Part shown: piece after piece, positions 15,599 to 23,540 of the stretch | Position numbering within the stretch: position 1 is the stretch's first letter | Layout: the number at the start of each line of letters is the position of its first letter | Assembly (NCBI GenBank): GCA_041946965.1 | Contig: JBHGBM010000083.1 | Coordinates: forward strand, 1 to 24,899 | Length of the DNA stretch: 24,899 nt | Direction of reading: 5' to 3' | From: JBHGBM01 sp041946965 | GTDB taxonomy: Bacteria > Acidobacteriota > Terriglobia > Bryobacterales > Bryobacteraceae | Notes under the pieces: generated by a model | What the model was told of the DNA's origin: nothing | The model's input: only the letters and a program-made list of their open reading frames with translations | Databases searched by the model: none | Made by a program: the position numbers and the translations under genes

Positions 15599-16531
15599 CT
15601 AACCGACGTGCGGTTTCGCCAGATCCAGGCGTTGGCGCAATTCCTCATCGCCGATGCGCCGCTCGAAGTACTCGCTCGATGCCAACAGGTAGAGGTAGCC
15701 CTTTCGAACCGCCTGCGCGTAGCCGCTCTGCGATTCCGCCGCTTGCAAGGCCTCCTCGAGGCTGATGCGCTTGTCCGGCGCTCCACGCTGAATCGAGCGC
15801 GCCAGGACGATGATCGGATTGGACCGGTCGTAGAAATCGTTCTCGATCATGAAACGGCGCAGTTTCTCCGGGTCGGGACTGTAAAAGGCGCGCGACATCC
15901 GGTGCACGTCAACGGTGAACGGCTGATAGCGCCGCAGAGAGAGGGCGAGCCGCTTGTCTGCATTCGCATCCCCGGCCGGCAACGACTGCAATTCGAACAG
16001 CGAACGCTGCAAGAGCCCGCCGAAGAGATCCTCGAGGTTCTCTATGGCCATCCCGCGCGCCGCCGGATGCGATTGCAGGCGATACTCGAGCAGGTGCGGG
16101 GTGAACGGCTTGTCTCTTCCGCCCCGGAACACCTCGTTAAAGACGATGGTGTCGTGATAGATGCGCGAATCGCTGGGCGCGTCCACGTCGGGGTCGCCCC
16201 CGCCCGCTTCGGCCCTGGCGTAATAATCGGGCTCCACCTGCCGGTACACCGGCTTGAACTGCCGGTCGGCGGCGTTGTGGCCGCGCCAGCCCAGGGCGAA
16301 TGCCAGTTTCTCTTCGACCATGTCGCCGGGCCGGCGTTTGGGCCAGCGCTGGCGGCAATAGTCGAGGACCTGGACCGTCACGCGGTCCCCTCCCCGGCTG
16401 AAACTTCCCAGGCGTGCCAGGTCGCCGTGCTCCGTCAAGACCTGTTTGAACGGGCGGCAGATCTTCGGGGAGTGCAGCGCCAGCCGGATGCAGTCGTCAC
16501 AGACGGCGACATGGGTGATATGTTCGGACAC
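15599..16531 (-). CDS. Uncharacterised protein with zinc-phospholipase-C-like HxxxD region
   Basis: This 310-residue protein has no signal peptide. I do not recognise a named family, but HITHVAVCDDCIRLAL (4-19) followed by ALGWRGHNAADRQFKP (79-94) and IYHDTIVFNEVF (124-135) recalls zinc-dependent phospholipase C/S1-P1-type helical proteins. In those proteins a HxxxD pair and a later His bind metal; here they would be His85, Asp89 and His126. The classical HxxxE spacing after His126 is not met, so the match is tentative. The gene starts 3 bp after the enolase-type gene's stop and is followed 10 bp later by its own paralogue, a clear operon. A hydrolase or structural role is possible; function is unknown. 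Confidence 0.7.
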   Translation of the reverse strand: MSEHITHVAVCDDCIRLALHSPKICRPFKQVLTEHGDLARLGSFSRGGDRVTVQVLDYCRQRWPKRRPGDMVEEKLAFALGWRGHNAADRQFKPVYRQVEPDYYARAEAGGGDPDVDAPSDSRIYHDTIVFNEVFRGGRDKPFTPHLLEYRLQSHPAARGMAIENLEDLFGGLLQRSLFELQSLPAGDANADKRLALSLRRYQPFTVDVHRMSRAFYSPDPEKLRRFMIENDFYDRSNPIIVLARSIQRGAPDKRISLEEALQAAESQSGYAQAVRKGYLYLLASSEYFERRIGDEELRQRLDLAKPHVG

Positions 16532-16534
16532 GCT

Positions 16535-17773
16535 TCAGCCTCGCTTAATGATTTCAGCCTTCTTCAAGTACTCAGGGTCGATCTCCAGCCCCAGTCCAGG
16601 GCCGGAGGGGACCTTGACCGCGCCGTTTTCTATGACGGGATTCGGCCGGTACCAGCTTTCCGCCTTCGGCTGTCCGCGGTGCGGGTACTCCATGTAAGGC
16701 CCGATGTTCGGCATCGCCGAGGCAAATTGCAGGATGTTGACCGCGGCCGCGCCGGTCTGGGTGTTGTGAGGCGTGATGAGCATCCTGGCCTGGCGCGCCA
16801 TGCGCGCGACGCGGGCGGCCCGCACAAAACCGCCGCAATAGTTCAGGTCCGGCTGGACAATGTCCATCACGCGGTTCTCGATCATCCACTGGAATTGCCA
16901 CAGGCTCGAATCCTGCTCGCCGGCCGAGATCTGCATGGTCAGCGCGTCCGCTACTTTCTTGGTCTCGCTGCGCTCCTCCCAAGGACAGGGCTCCTCGAAA
17001 ACCGCCACGCGCAAGGATTCGAGCATCTTTCCGATCTGGATGGCCTTGATGGCGTCGTAAGACCCGTTCGCGTCGGCATAGATGACGATCTTGTCGCCCA
17101 GACGTTTGCGCGCCAGTTCCATCATTTTCTCCGTACGGCCGGGGTAGGCATCCGCGTTCCGGCTCATGCGTCCGCCGATCTTGAACTTCACCGCCCGCGC
17201 GCCGGTTTCGGCGACCCCGCGCACGTAAACATCCACCTCCTCCTCGGCCGTGGTCTCGCGCCCGGAACCGGAGAGGTAGACCGGTATCTCTTTCCGCATC
17301 ACGCCGCCCATCAACTGCGCCGCCGGTTTTCCCGCGATTCTCCCCAGCAGGTCGAACAGGCTCTGCTCCACGTAGGCGACCGGACACCAGAAGGCCTGGC
17401 CCGCCATCTTGTAGTTCCGTATGTATACCTGGTCGGAGAGCGCTTCCAGGTCGCGCGCGTCCTTGCCGAGGTAAGCGGGGATGACATTGCGCAGCAGAAT
17501 CGGAATAAACTCCTGGATCTGCTTAGTCAGGGTGATCCCCGTCGCCCCATCCGACGACGTGGCGCGCACAAAATAGTTCCGCTCCACACGGAGCAGTTCG
17601 ATTCCGGCGATCTTGACCGGCGACTTGATCTCCCGCTGGAGGTCAAACAGCGGCTGCTCCCAGGCGGGAACGCGGCGTTCGTCCGGAGCCGCCGCGGCGA
17701 ATCGAGCGGAGGCAAGCCCCGCCGGGGTCGTCAAAAACGTTCTTCGGTTCATGTGCCAAGCCATCATTGTCAC
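16535..17773 (-). CDS. Enolase-superfamily enzyme, mandelate racemase subgroup, with Tat-like signal
   Basis: The 412-residue product (numbered from a GTG with GGAG eight bases upstream; ATG alternatives at 17767 and 17752) has a Tat-like start MNRRTFLTTPAGLASARFAAA (8-28). It then has the capping domain and a (beta/alpha)7-beta barrel. The full active-site set is visible: KFK (Lys196/Lys198), Asp234 in YADANG, Glu260 in FEEP, Glu286 in AGEQ, Asp309 in VQPD and His336 in PHN. From Asp234 onwards the spacings (26, 26, 23, 27) equal those of mandelate racemase (195, 221, 247, 270, 297). KxK plus an Asp-His dyad indicates proton abstraction next to a carboxylate: racemisation, epimerisation or sugar-acid dehydration. 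It leads an operon with two paralogous unknown genes. The substrate cannot be read from sequence. Confidence 0.9.
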   Translation of the reverse strand: MTMMAWHMNRRTFLTTPAGLASARFAAAAPDERRVPAWEQPLFDLQREIKSPVKIAGIELLRVERNYFVRATSSDGATGITLTKQIQEFIPILLRNVIPAYLGKDARDLEALSDQVYIRNYKMAGQAFWCPVAYVEQSLFDLLGRIAGKPAAQLMGGVMRKEIPVYLSGSGRETTAEEEVDVYVRGVAETGARAVKFKIGGRMSRNADAYPGRTEKMMELARKRLGDKIVIYADANGSYDAIKAIQIGKMLESLRVAVFEEPCPWEERSETKKVADALTMQISAGEQDSSLWQFQWMIENRVMDIVQPDLNYCGGFVRAARVARMARQARMLITPHNTQTGAAAVNILQFASAMPNIGPYMEYPHRGQPKAESWYRPNPVIENGAVKVPSGPGLGLEIDPEYLKKAEIIKRG

Positions 17774-17812
17774 AATACCAACTCCGTTGCGTGGCCGCCT
17801 ATGGCCGCGTTG

Positions 17813-17818
17813 TATACT
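17813..17818 (+). promoter_or_regulatory. Putative -10 element of the cysteine-synthase-like gene
   Basis: TATACT lies eight bases before the ATG at 17827, which has no Shine-Dalgarno sequence. Transcription from this element would start at or next to the ATG, giving a leaderless message. The best upstream partner, TTGCGT at 17787-17792, is 20 bases away, which is long. It sits in the 53-bp gap shared with the divergent enolase-type gene. Confidence 0.35.
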
Positions 17819-17826
17819 GCAATGCG

Positions 17827-18786
17827 ATGCACGAATCCGTTGTTCAGGCCATCGGGCAGACGCCGCTGGTCGAAGCGCAGAGGATTTCGCGCGCGGCGGG
17901 CGGCCGAATTCTCGTCAAGCTCGAATACTTGAACCCGGGCTTCTCGAAGAAGGATCGTATTGCCCGGCAGATCATCGAGGACGCGGAAGCCGCCGGGGAC
18001 CTCCGCCCTGGACAAACGGTGGTGGAGTTGACCAGCGGCAATACCGGGACCGGGCTGGCCATCGTTTGCAGCGTGAAGGGCTACCCGTTTGTCGCGGTCA
18101 TGTCGCGGGGAAATTCGCCGGAACGCGCGCTCATGATGGAAGCCCTCGGAGCCGAGGTGGTCCTGGTGGACCAGTGCTCGGAGTCGGCGCCGGGGCGGGT
18201 CTCCGGTGACGACCTCGCGCGCGTCGAGGAGGCCGCGGGACGCATCGTGCGTGAGCGCGGCGCTTTCCGCGCCGACCAGTTCCGGAACCGCGGCAATTTC
18301 CGCGCCCACTATCTTCACACCGGCCCGGAGATATTGCGGCAATCGCCGTATCCCCTCGACGTGTTCTGTGATTTCGTGGGCACGGGCGGGACTTTTGCGG
18401 GCTGCGCCGCGGCTTTCAAAGAGGCCAATCCGGCCACGCGCTGCTTCATTGTGGAACCACAAGGCGCGGCGGTTCTTTCCGGCGAACCTGCGCGCCATCC
18501 GGGGCATCGCATTCAAGGCGGCGGCTACAGCATGGCGCACCTCGAAATGATCCGGCCGGAACACGTGGACGGCTATGTCCAGGTCAGCGACCGGGATGCC
18601 ATCGCGGCGGCGCGCGAACTGGCGCGGATGGAAGGCATTTTTGCCGGATTTTCCACCGGCGCGAATCTGGCCGCCGCCCGGCAACTGCTGGCCGGTGCGT
18701 TCCGCGGCAAGACCGCCATAATCATCGCGTGCGACTCCGGCCTGAAATACCTGAGCACCGATCTTTGGCGGCCGCGCCCTGACTGA
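17827..18786 (+). CDS. Cysteine-synthase-like PLP-dependent enzyme
   Basis: A fold-type II (beta family) PLP enzyme of 319 residues, close to cysteine synthase and cystathionine beta-synthase catalytic cores. It replaces an activated hydroxyl of serine with a nucleophile such as sulfide. Visible signatures are NPGFSKKDR (36-44), where Lys42 would form the Schiff base, and the substrate loop TSGNTG (69-74). Further motifs are QFRNRGNFRAHYLHTGPEI (151-169), the phosphate loop GTGGT (185-189), PGHRIQGGGY (225-234) and DSGLKYLST (303-311). The residue before the catalytic lysine is Lys rather than the usual Val. No cysE or sulfate genes are nearby, so the biological nucleophile is open. Upstream in-frame start codons precede the -10-like element and are disfavoured. 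Confidence 0.88.
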   Translation: MHESVVQAIGQTPLVEAQRISRAAGGRILVKLEYLNPGFSKKDRIARQIIEDAEAAGDLRPGQTVVELTSGNTGTGLAIVCSVKGYPFVAVMSRGNSPERALMMEALGAEVVLVDQCSESAPGRVSGDDLARVEEAAGRIVRERGAFRADQFRNRGNFRAHYLHTGPEILRQSPYPLDVFCDFVGTGGTFAGCAAAFKEANPATRCFIVEPQGAAVLSGEPARHPGHRIQGGGYSMAHLEMIRPEHVDGYVQVSDRDAIAAARELARMEGIFAGFSTGANLAAARQLLAGAFRGKTAIIIACDSGLKYLSTDLWRPRPD

Positions 18787-18807
18787 CGCTTTATCCGGAA
18801 CCGCGGT

Positions 18808-19884
18808 TCACAAGCTGCACCGGAGCCGCTCCATAAAATAGCGATAGTTGTCGTACGGAATATCGGGCGGCGCGCTGTGATCGAGCATCGGCACGAACCC
18901 GCCGTCGTCGATCAGCCACTTGTGGCGGCGGATCTCGGCGTCGATCGCGGCCCTGTCTTTCGTGAGCGCGCGCTTGTCGACGCCGCCCCAAAGCCGCAGG
19001 TCCCGGCCATATTGTTTGCGCACCGCCGTCGCATCCATGCCGGCCTGCACTTCCCAGGGATAGAGAATATCGAGACCCGCGTCGAGCCACGGCCGGATGA
19101 GAAGGCGCACGTCGCCGTCGCTGTCCAGGGCAAAGTAGCGGACCCCGCGGCTGCGCGCGAAATCGATCACGCGGCGGTACTGCGGCGCCATGAACTTCCG
19201 CACCAGGCCGGGACCCAGCAGCGGACCGCCTTTATAGGCCATGTCCTCCCAGAAACCGAACACGTCGATATCCGTCTCTTCGAGCATCTGCCCGAGCATG
19301 GCCATTAGGAAGTCTGCGGCGGCTTCCATCATCTCCCCGGCGAACGCCGCGTCGTCGTAAAACAGCATGCAGAGCTTCTCGACTCCCACCATGTTCCGCA
19401 GCGGGCCGAAAAAACCGCCCCAACGGTCGGCAAGGACGACCAAGACATAATCGCGGTCACGGTGGCGGCGCAGGCGCACGCGCCAGTCCGGCCCGATGCG
19501 CGCGGAGAGGTCCGGGCGCATCCGCGCGTTCCAGAATCTCCGGAAGTCCTCGCGGGTCTCCACCGGGAAGCGGATGAACTGCGGCATGGAACTCAGCGGA
19601 TTCTTCTTGTGTTCGCGCAACACGATGCCCTGAGGGTCCACATAAGTAACGTGGGTTTCGTCCTCTTCCACGATCTCCCGCTCGAAGGGCGGGTTCGGGA
19701 AGAACCACTGGTATTCGACCACCCAGTGGTCGCAGCCGAAATCGGTCTTTCCCTCTTCATAGCCGCCCTCGCGGGCCCAGCGTTCCGCAGTCTCCGGCCA
19801 GGTGGGCCAGAAAAACTCGTGAAAGGGGGCGCGGTCGCGGGGGCCGTAGATCATGGTCCGGTGGAATCGCTCGCGGGCGTTCAT
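18808..19884 (-). CDS. Uroporphyrinogen-decarboxylase-family protein (not HemE)
   Basis: A full-length 358-residue URO-D-fold protein. The opening MNARERFHRTMIYGPRDRAP followed by FHEFFWPTWPETAERWAREG is characteristic of the large acidobacterial/planctomycete branch related to cobalamin-dependent methyltransferases and demethylases (MtaA/MtbA-like). It is not characteristic of haem-pathway HemE. The C-terminal half has FWEDMAYKGGPLLGP, RYFALDSDGD and LDILYPWEVQAGMD, the usual barrel strands near the ligand site. AGGA lies eight bases before the ATG, and a TTGTCC-17-TATGAT promoter is upstream. It converges on the cysteine-synthase-like gene with 21 bp between stops. It may take part in methyl transfer from methoxylated compounds; this is inference from family only. 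Confidence 0.85.
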   Translation of the reverse strand: MNARERFHRTMIYGPRDRAPFHEFFWPTWPETAERWAREGGYEEGKTDFGCDHWVVEYQWFFPNPPFEREIVEEDETHVTYVDPQGIVLREHKKNPLSSMPQFIRFPVETREDFRRFWNARMRPDLSARIGPDWRVRLRRHRDRDYVLVVLADRWGGFFGPLRNMVGVEKLCMLFYDDAAFAGEMMEAAADFLMAMLGQMLEETDIDVFGFWEDMAYKGGPLLGPGLVRKFMAPQYRRVIDFARSRGVRYFALDSDGDVRLLIRPWLDAGLDILYPWEVQAGMDATAVRKQYGRDLRLWGGVDKRALTKDRAAIDAEIRRHKWLIDDGGFVPMLDHSAPPDIPYDNYRYFMERLRCSL

Positions 19885-19925
19885 GGGTCAGATCCTGTAG
19901 CTCGCCAAATGCGCAAGGAAAGCCG

Positions 19926-19954
19926 ATCATACTATGCTCCGGCACGGCGGACAA
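19926..19954 (-). promoter_or_regulatory. Putative sigma-70-type promoter of the URO-D-family gene
   Basis: On the minus strand TTGTCC (19954-19949) is followed after exactly 17 bases by TATGAT (19931-19926). A start at about 19919 would give a leader of roughly 35 bases containing the AGGA ribosome-binding site before the ATG at 19884. The -35 matches consensus at four of six positions and the -10 at five of six. Confidence 0.45.
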
Positions 19955-19955
19955 C

Positions 19956-20001
19956 AGCCTGGAGCCTGGAGCGCTCCGCCGGACCATTCCGCAGAGCGGA
20001 A
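19956..20001. repeat. Cluster of short repeats and palindromes between divergent genes
   Basis: Within the 221-bp divergent gap are a tandem 7-mer AGCCTGG (19956-19969), the perfect palindrome GGAGCGCTCC (19968-19977), and the inverted repeat TTCCGC-AGA-GCGGAA (19987-20001). They lie directly upstream of the URO-D promoter and about 105 bp before the receptor start, so they could be operator sites for either gene. No regulator gene is adjacent, and significance was not computed. Confidence 0.35.
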
Positions 20002-20105
20002 CAGGCGGGTTCAGGATTGCGTTGCCGAGTGCTTTGTGAAATCATGGTGGGCCGGAATGAGCCTGGCCGAAACGGAATCCGAGCTCAAATAAGGAAGACA
20101 AAGCG

Positions 20106-23100
20106 ATGCGCAAGACGATCACTCCGGCAGCCCTTCTATGGTTCGCTCTCGGCGGACTGGTCTCTGGTCAAGTCATCGTCAGTTCCATTGTCGGACGTGT
20201 GACCGATCCTTCGGGCGCCGCCGTCCCCGGGGCACAGGTCACCGTGACCAACACCCAGACGGGGGTCTCCCTGAAGACCACGACCGGCGGGGAAGGGACG
20301 TACTCTGTGCCCGCGCTGCTGGCGGGGACTTATGAGGTAACCATAGAAAAGCAGGGCCTGCAAAGTTTTCAGGCCAAGGGAGTCACGCTGCTTTCCTCGC
20401 AGACCGCGCGCGTGGACGCCGAGCTTGCCGTGGGGAGTGTGCGCCAGACGGTCTCGGTTGTGGAACAAGCCGCGATGATCCAAACCGACTCCACCACTAT
20501 CGGCGGCTCCGTGACCACCCGGCAGCTCACGGAGTTGCCGATCTCGGTGCAAACCATCGACGCATTTATCGCCCTCGCTCCCGGCGTGCAGGCTTTCGGC
20601 AATGCCACGAATCCGCCCATCGGAGGGGGAAGACAATGGGGCAGCGTCAATTTCACTCTGAACGGAGTGGAGGTCAATGACCCGGGCAACAGCGGCGGCG
20701 TGCAGGTGCAGAACTGGAAATCGGGAACCAATGCATTACTGGTTCTTCCCCCGCCCAGCGCAATCCAGGAGCTGAACGTCCAGAGCGGCGGCATGACGGC
20801 ACAGTACCGGGGCAAGTCAACCGTGACGATTGTCACCAAGAGCGGCGCCAATCAGTTTCACGGCGGCCTTTACGAGAATCTTCAGAACACCGTGCTGAAT
20901 GCCAACGACTTCACGCTGAATTCCGCGGGAAAGCCCCGTCCAACGGAGCGTTTGAACCAGTATGGCGGCAATCTCGGAGGGCCTATCCGGCGCGACAAAG
21001 CGTTCTTCTTCTTTGATTACAGCGGCTTCCGCCGCGCGTACGCGGTGGCCAATCAGCTCCGGTTTCCCGGCGCCGCCATGCGCAGCGGCGATTTTTCGGC
21101 GCTGTGCACCGCCCAGGGCGGGACGTTCGTCAGCGGGATCTGCTCGAACGGCAACAACCAGTTATACAACCCCTTCACCGGCCTGCCGTTTCCCAACAAC
21201 CGGATTCCCGATTCCATGATCACCGCGCAGTCGAAGAAGCTGCTGACGTACCTGCCCCTGCCGACCGTGGCGGACAGCCCCGGCCTGCCGAACGGGCCAT
21301 TCAACTATATCTCGACGGTCGGCCAGCAGTCGCGCATCGGCGCGTGGGACCTGCGTGTCGACTATCACCTCTCGACCAGTGATCGCCTTTTCGCGGTGTT
21401 CGCCCGGCGGGTCGCCGACCCGCTCGGGGTCGCGGCCGCCGGTTATCCATCGACTTACGGCTCTCGTGTGAACAGTTACAAAGAAACCAGCGCGACCTTG
21501 TCTGAAACCCATAATTTCAGCGCCTCGACGCTGAACGAATTTCGCGCGAGCTGGGGCAATTACGAGACGAAATTCGCCGGCATCAACCTGGACTTCGACG
21601 TGAAGTCGCTCTGGCCCCAGATGCCCGACACGCTCTTCAAGGGCCTTCCGACCATCACGGCCGCCGGCTATACGGGCCTGTGGTACGACTACGGATCGGG
21701 TCCCCGCACGCCGCGGCTCGACGTGGAGTTTGCCGACGATTTCACGCACATTCATGGACGGCACACCATTCAGGCGGGGGCGGACGAGACCGGATACAAG
21801 ATGTTCACCCGCGCCGACGCCGCCGGAAATCTCACCGGTTTCTTCGGTTTTACGGGCTCCTGGACGGGCAATTCCGGCTGGCCCAACCAGCCCCGTTCCA
21901 ACGGCAACAGCTTCGCCGACTTTTTGCTGGGCACGGCCAACAGCTCGCAAACCAGCGCCACGGGAGCTTACGGACCCGGCTGGCTGTATACGAGGTACTG
22001 GGGATTCTACGCTCAGGATACCTGGCAGGCAACGCCGCGGCTCACCATCATCTACGGTTTGCGATACGAGTATCAGAAACCCTGGCGGTACCGGACCCAG
22101 CAGATCACGTCGCTCGACCTGAAAACGAGCAAGCTGGTGCTGCCGCAGGAGAGCGCCACGCCCACGCTCCCGGCCGGCGCCAACCCCGCGCTGTTTGCGG
22201 CCTATCCTTTCGAAACCACGCAATCCATCGGGGCGCCTCTTTTCTACTACCAGGGCGACAAGAACAATTTCGCGCCCAGAATCGGGTTCGCTCTCCGGCC
22301 CTTTAACGACCAGCGAACCGTCATCCGGGCCGGGTACGGGGTTTATTACAATTTCCAGCCCGGGCTGGTGGGCTCCGGACGCGAGGCGTTCAATCCCCCA
22401 TGGTCCTTCGGGATCAGCCAGGCTTTCACCACCAGGCTTCCCGGCAGGCCCACCTCGGCGTACCTGCCGGACATCACTTTCGCGAACCCCTTTCCGGGCG
22501 TCAACGCCGGCAGCAACATCACTCCGAACCCGACCATCTTCTACTTTCAGTGGGATTTCAAGAACGCCGTGGTGCAGGAATGGAACTTCACCATCGAGCG
22601 TCAGTTCGGAGACTGGGCGGGACGGGTCAGCTATTTGGGAAACCAGACGCACCACATTCCTTCCAACGCCGCGGATCTCAACCGCCCGTGGGTGCAGCAG
22701 CCTAATGTCCCCCTCCAGGCCCAACGGCCCTACCAGCCGTGGGGAGTCGTCAACTCCTATCTGAGCCTTGGCAAACAGAACTTCAACCAGTTACAACTGG
22801 GAGCGCAGAAGAGGTTTTCCAGGGGTTTGTCATTCCAGGCCGAGTATCAGTTTACGCGCAGCCTGGATAACATCGACAATGCAGGGGGCCCGGATAACCC
22901 CGGCAACTGGAACCTGAGTTATGGGAACACGCCAGCCGTTCGCCGCCACTGGCTGGTGTTCAATTATGTTTGCGAATTGCCGTTGGCGGGCCGCGACGCC
23001 CGCGGATTGAGGAAGGCGCTGCTCGGAGGCTGGCAGGTTTCCGGAATCTCGACGTACGGCACGGGAACGCCGTTCTCGGTGACCTTCGCGCAAACGGGGA

Positions 23101-23507
23101 CCGGGATCGTCGGCTGGTCGGGATCCCGCGCGGACCAGCTTTCCGGCGTGCCCTTTTACGCCAAAGAATCCGGACACGACATCAACAAGGGTGTCCGGTG
23201 GATCAACACGGCCGCTTTCGCTCCTCCCCCCAAATGGAATTGGGGAAATTCCGCGCGAAACATGCTGTGGGGCCCGGGTCTCTGGAACTGGGACATCAAC
23301 GGCACGAAATCGTTCCCGTTGCGGGAAGGGATGCGGCTCCAGTTCCGCGCGGATTTCCTGGACGCTTTTAATCATTTCAACCTGAGCAATCCGAACAACA
23401 GCATTCCCGACACGCGGGACGGGGGCACACCCAATCCGAATTCCGGCCTGATTACCGCCGGCAGCGGCGCCCGGATCGTGCAGCTCGGCATGAAACTGTT
23501 GTTCTAG
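20106..23507 (+). CDS. TonB-dependent receptor with carboxypeptidase-regulatory-like domain (Oar-like)
   Basis: A complete 1133-residue outer-membrane receptor. An N-terminal signal (MRKTITPAALLWFALGGLVSG, cleavage near 21) is followed by the regulatory beta-sandwich (about 24-112, SSIVGRVTDPSGAAVPGAQV...). The plug follows (about 115-250, VNFTLNGVEVNDPG and VTIVTKSGANQFHGG), then a long barrel ending in QLGMKLLF. An AAGGAAG tract lies upstream of the ATG. The C-terminal region (WNWDINGTKSF, LQFRADFLDAFNHFNLSNPN) aligns with the corresponding part of the truncated receptor at 9131-9766. It is transcribed alone, divergently from the URO-D-family gene. It presumably imports or binds a large nutrient; the ligand is unknown. 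Confidence 0.94.
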   Translation: MRKTITPAALLWFALGGLVSGQVIVSSIVGRVTDPSGAAVPGAQVTVTNTQTGVSLKTTTGGEGTYSVPALLAGTYEVTIEKQGLQSFQAKGVTLLSSQTARVDAELAVGSVRQTVSVVEQAAMIQTDSTTIGGSVTTRQLTELPISVQTIDAFIALAPGVQAFGNATNPPIGGGRQWGSVNFTLNGVEVNDPGNSGGVQVQNWKSGTNALLVLPPPSAIQELNVQSGGMTAQYRGKSTVTIVTKSGANQFHGGLYENLQNTVLNANDFTLNSAGKPRPTERLNQYGGNLGGPIRRDKAFFFFDYSGFRRAYAVANQLRFPGAAMRSGDFSALCTAQGGTFVSGICSNGNNQLYNPFTGLPFPNNRIPDSMITAQSKKLLTYLPLPTVADSPGLPNGPFNYISTVGQQSRIGAWDLRVDYHLSTSDRLFAVFARRVADPLGVAAAGYPSTYGSRVNSYKETSATLSETHNFSASTLNEFRASWGNYETKFAGINLDFDVKSLWPQMPDTLFKGLPTITAAGYTGLWYDYGSGPRTPRLDVEFADDFTHIHGRHTIQAGADETGYKMFTRADAAGNLTGFFGFTGSWTGNSGWPNQPRSNGNSFADFLLGTANSSQTSATGAYGPGWLYTRYWGFYAQDTWQATPRLTIIYGLRYEYQKPWRYRTQQITSLDLKTSKLVLPQESATPTLPAGANPALFAAYPFETTQSIGAPLFYYQGDKNNFAPRIGFALRPFNDQRTVIRAGYGVYYNFQPGLVGSGREAFNPPWSFGISQAFTTRLPGRPTSAYLPDITFANPFPGVNAGSNITPNPTIFYFQWDFKNAVVQEWNFTIERQFGDWAGRVSYLGNQTHHIPSNAADLNRPWVQQPNVPLQAQRPYQPWGVVNSYLSLGKQNFNQLQLGAQKRFSRGLSFQAEYQFTRSLDNIDNAGGPDNPGNWNLSYGNTPAVRRHWLVFNYVCELPLAGRDARGLRKALLGGWQVSGISTYGTGTPFSVTFAQTGTGIVGWSGSRADQLSGVPFYAKESGHDINKGVRWINTAAFAPPPKWNWGNSARNMLWGPGLWNWDINGTKSFPLREGMRLQFRADFLDAFNHFNLSNPNNSIPDTRDGGTPNPNSGLITAGSGARIVQLGMKLLF

Positions 23508-23513
23508 TATGGG

Positions 23514-23535
23514 GCGCCGGGGCATGCGCCGGCGC
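23514..23535. terminator. GC-rich stem-loop between convergent genes
   Basis: GCGCCGG (23514-23520) and CCGGCGC (23529-23535) form a perfect seven-pair stem with an eight-base loop, filling most of the 33-bp gap between the receptor stop and the stop of the convergent glycosidase-like gene. Position suggests a shared terminator, but no T-run follows on either side, so intrinsic termination is not certain. Confidence 0.4.
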
Positions 23536-23540
23536 GTGTG

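Noticed and set aside
15560..17932. Plus-strand open frame of nearly 800 codons spanning three minus-strand genes
   Set aside because: It is antisense to three genes with recognisable start sites and motifs, shows no domain of its own, and its composition is that of a shadow frame caused by high GC at third codon positions.
18798..18809. Palindrome GAACCGCGGTTC as a terminator between convergent genes
   Set aside because: It is a perfect 12-base palindrome without a loop and overlaps a stop codon, so it cannot form a normal hairpin; no T-run follows.
18808..19884. Haem-pathway uroporphyrinogen decarboxylase (hemE)
   Set aside because: The N-terminus and conserved blocks match the methyltransferase-related URO-D branch rather than HemE, and no tetrapyrrole genes are nearby.
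21162..22724. Long minus-strand frame opposite the third TonB-dependent receptor
   Set aside because: The translation is Gly/Arg/Val-rich with no motif, while the plus strand encodes a continuous, complete receptor.
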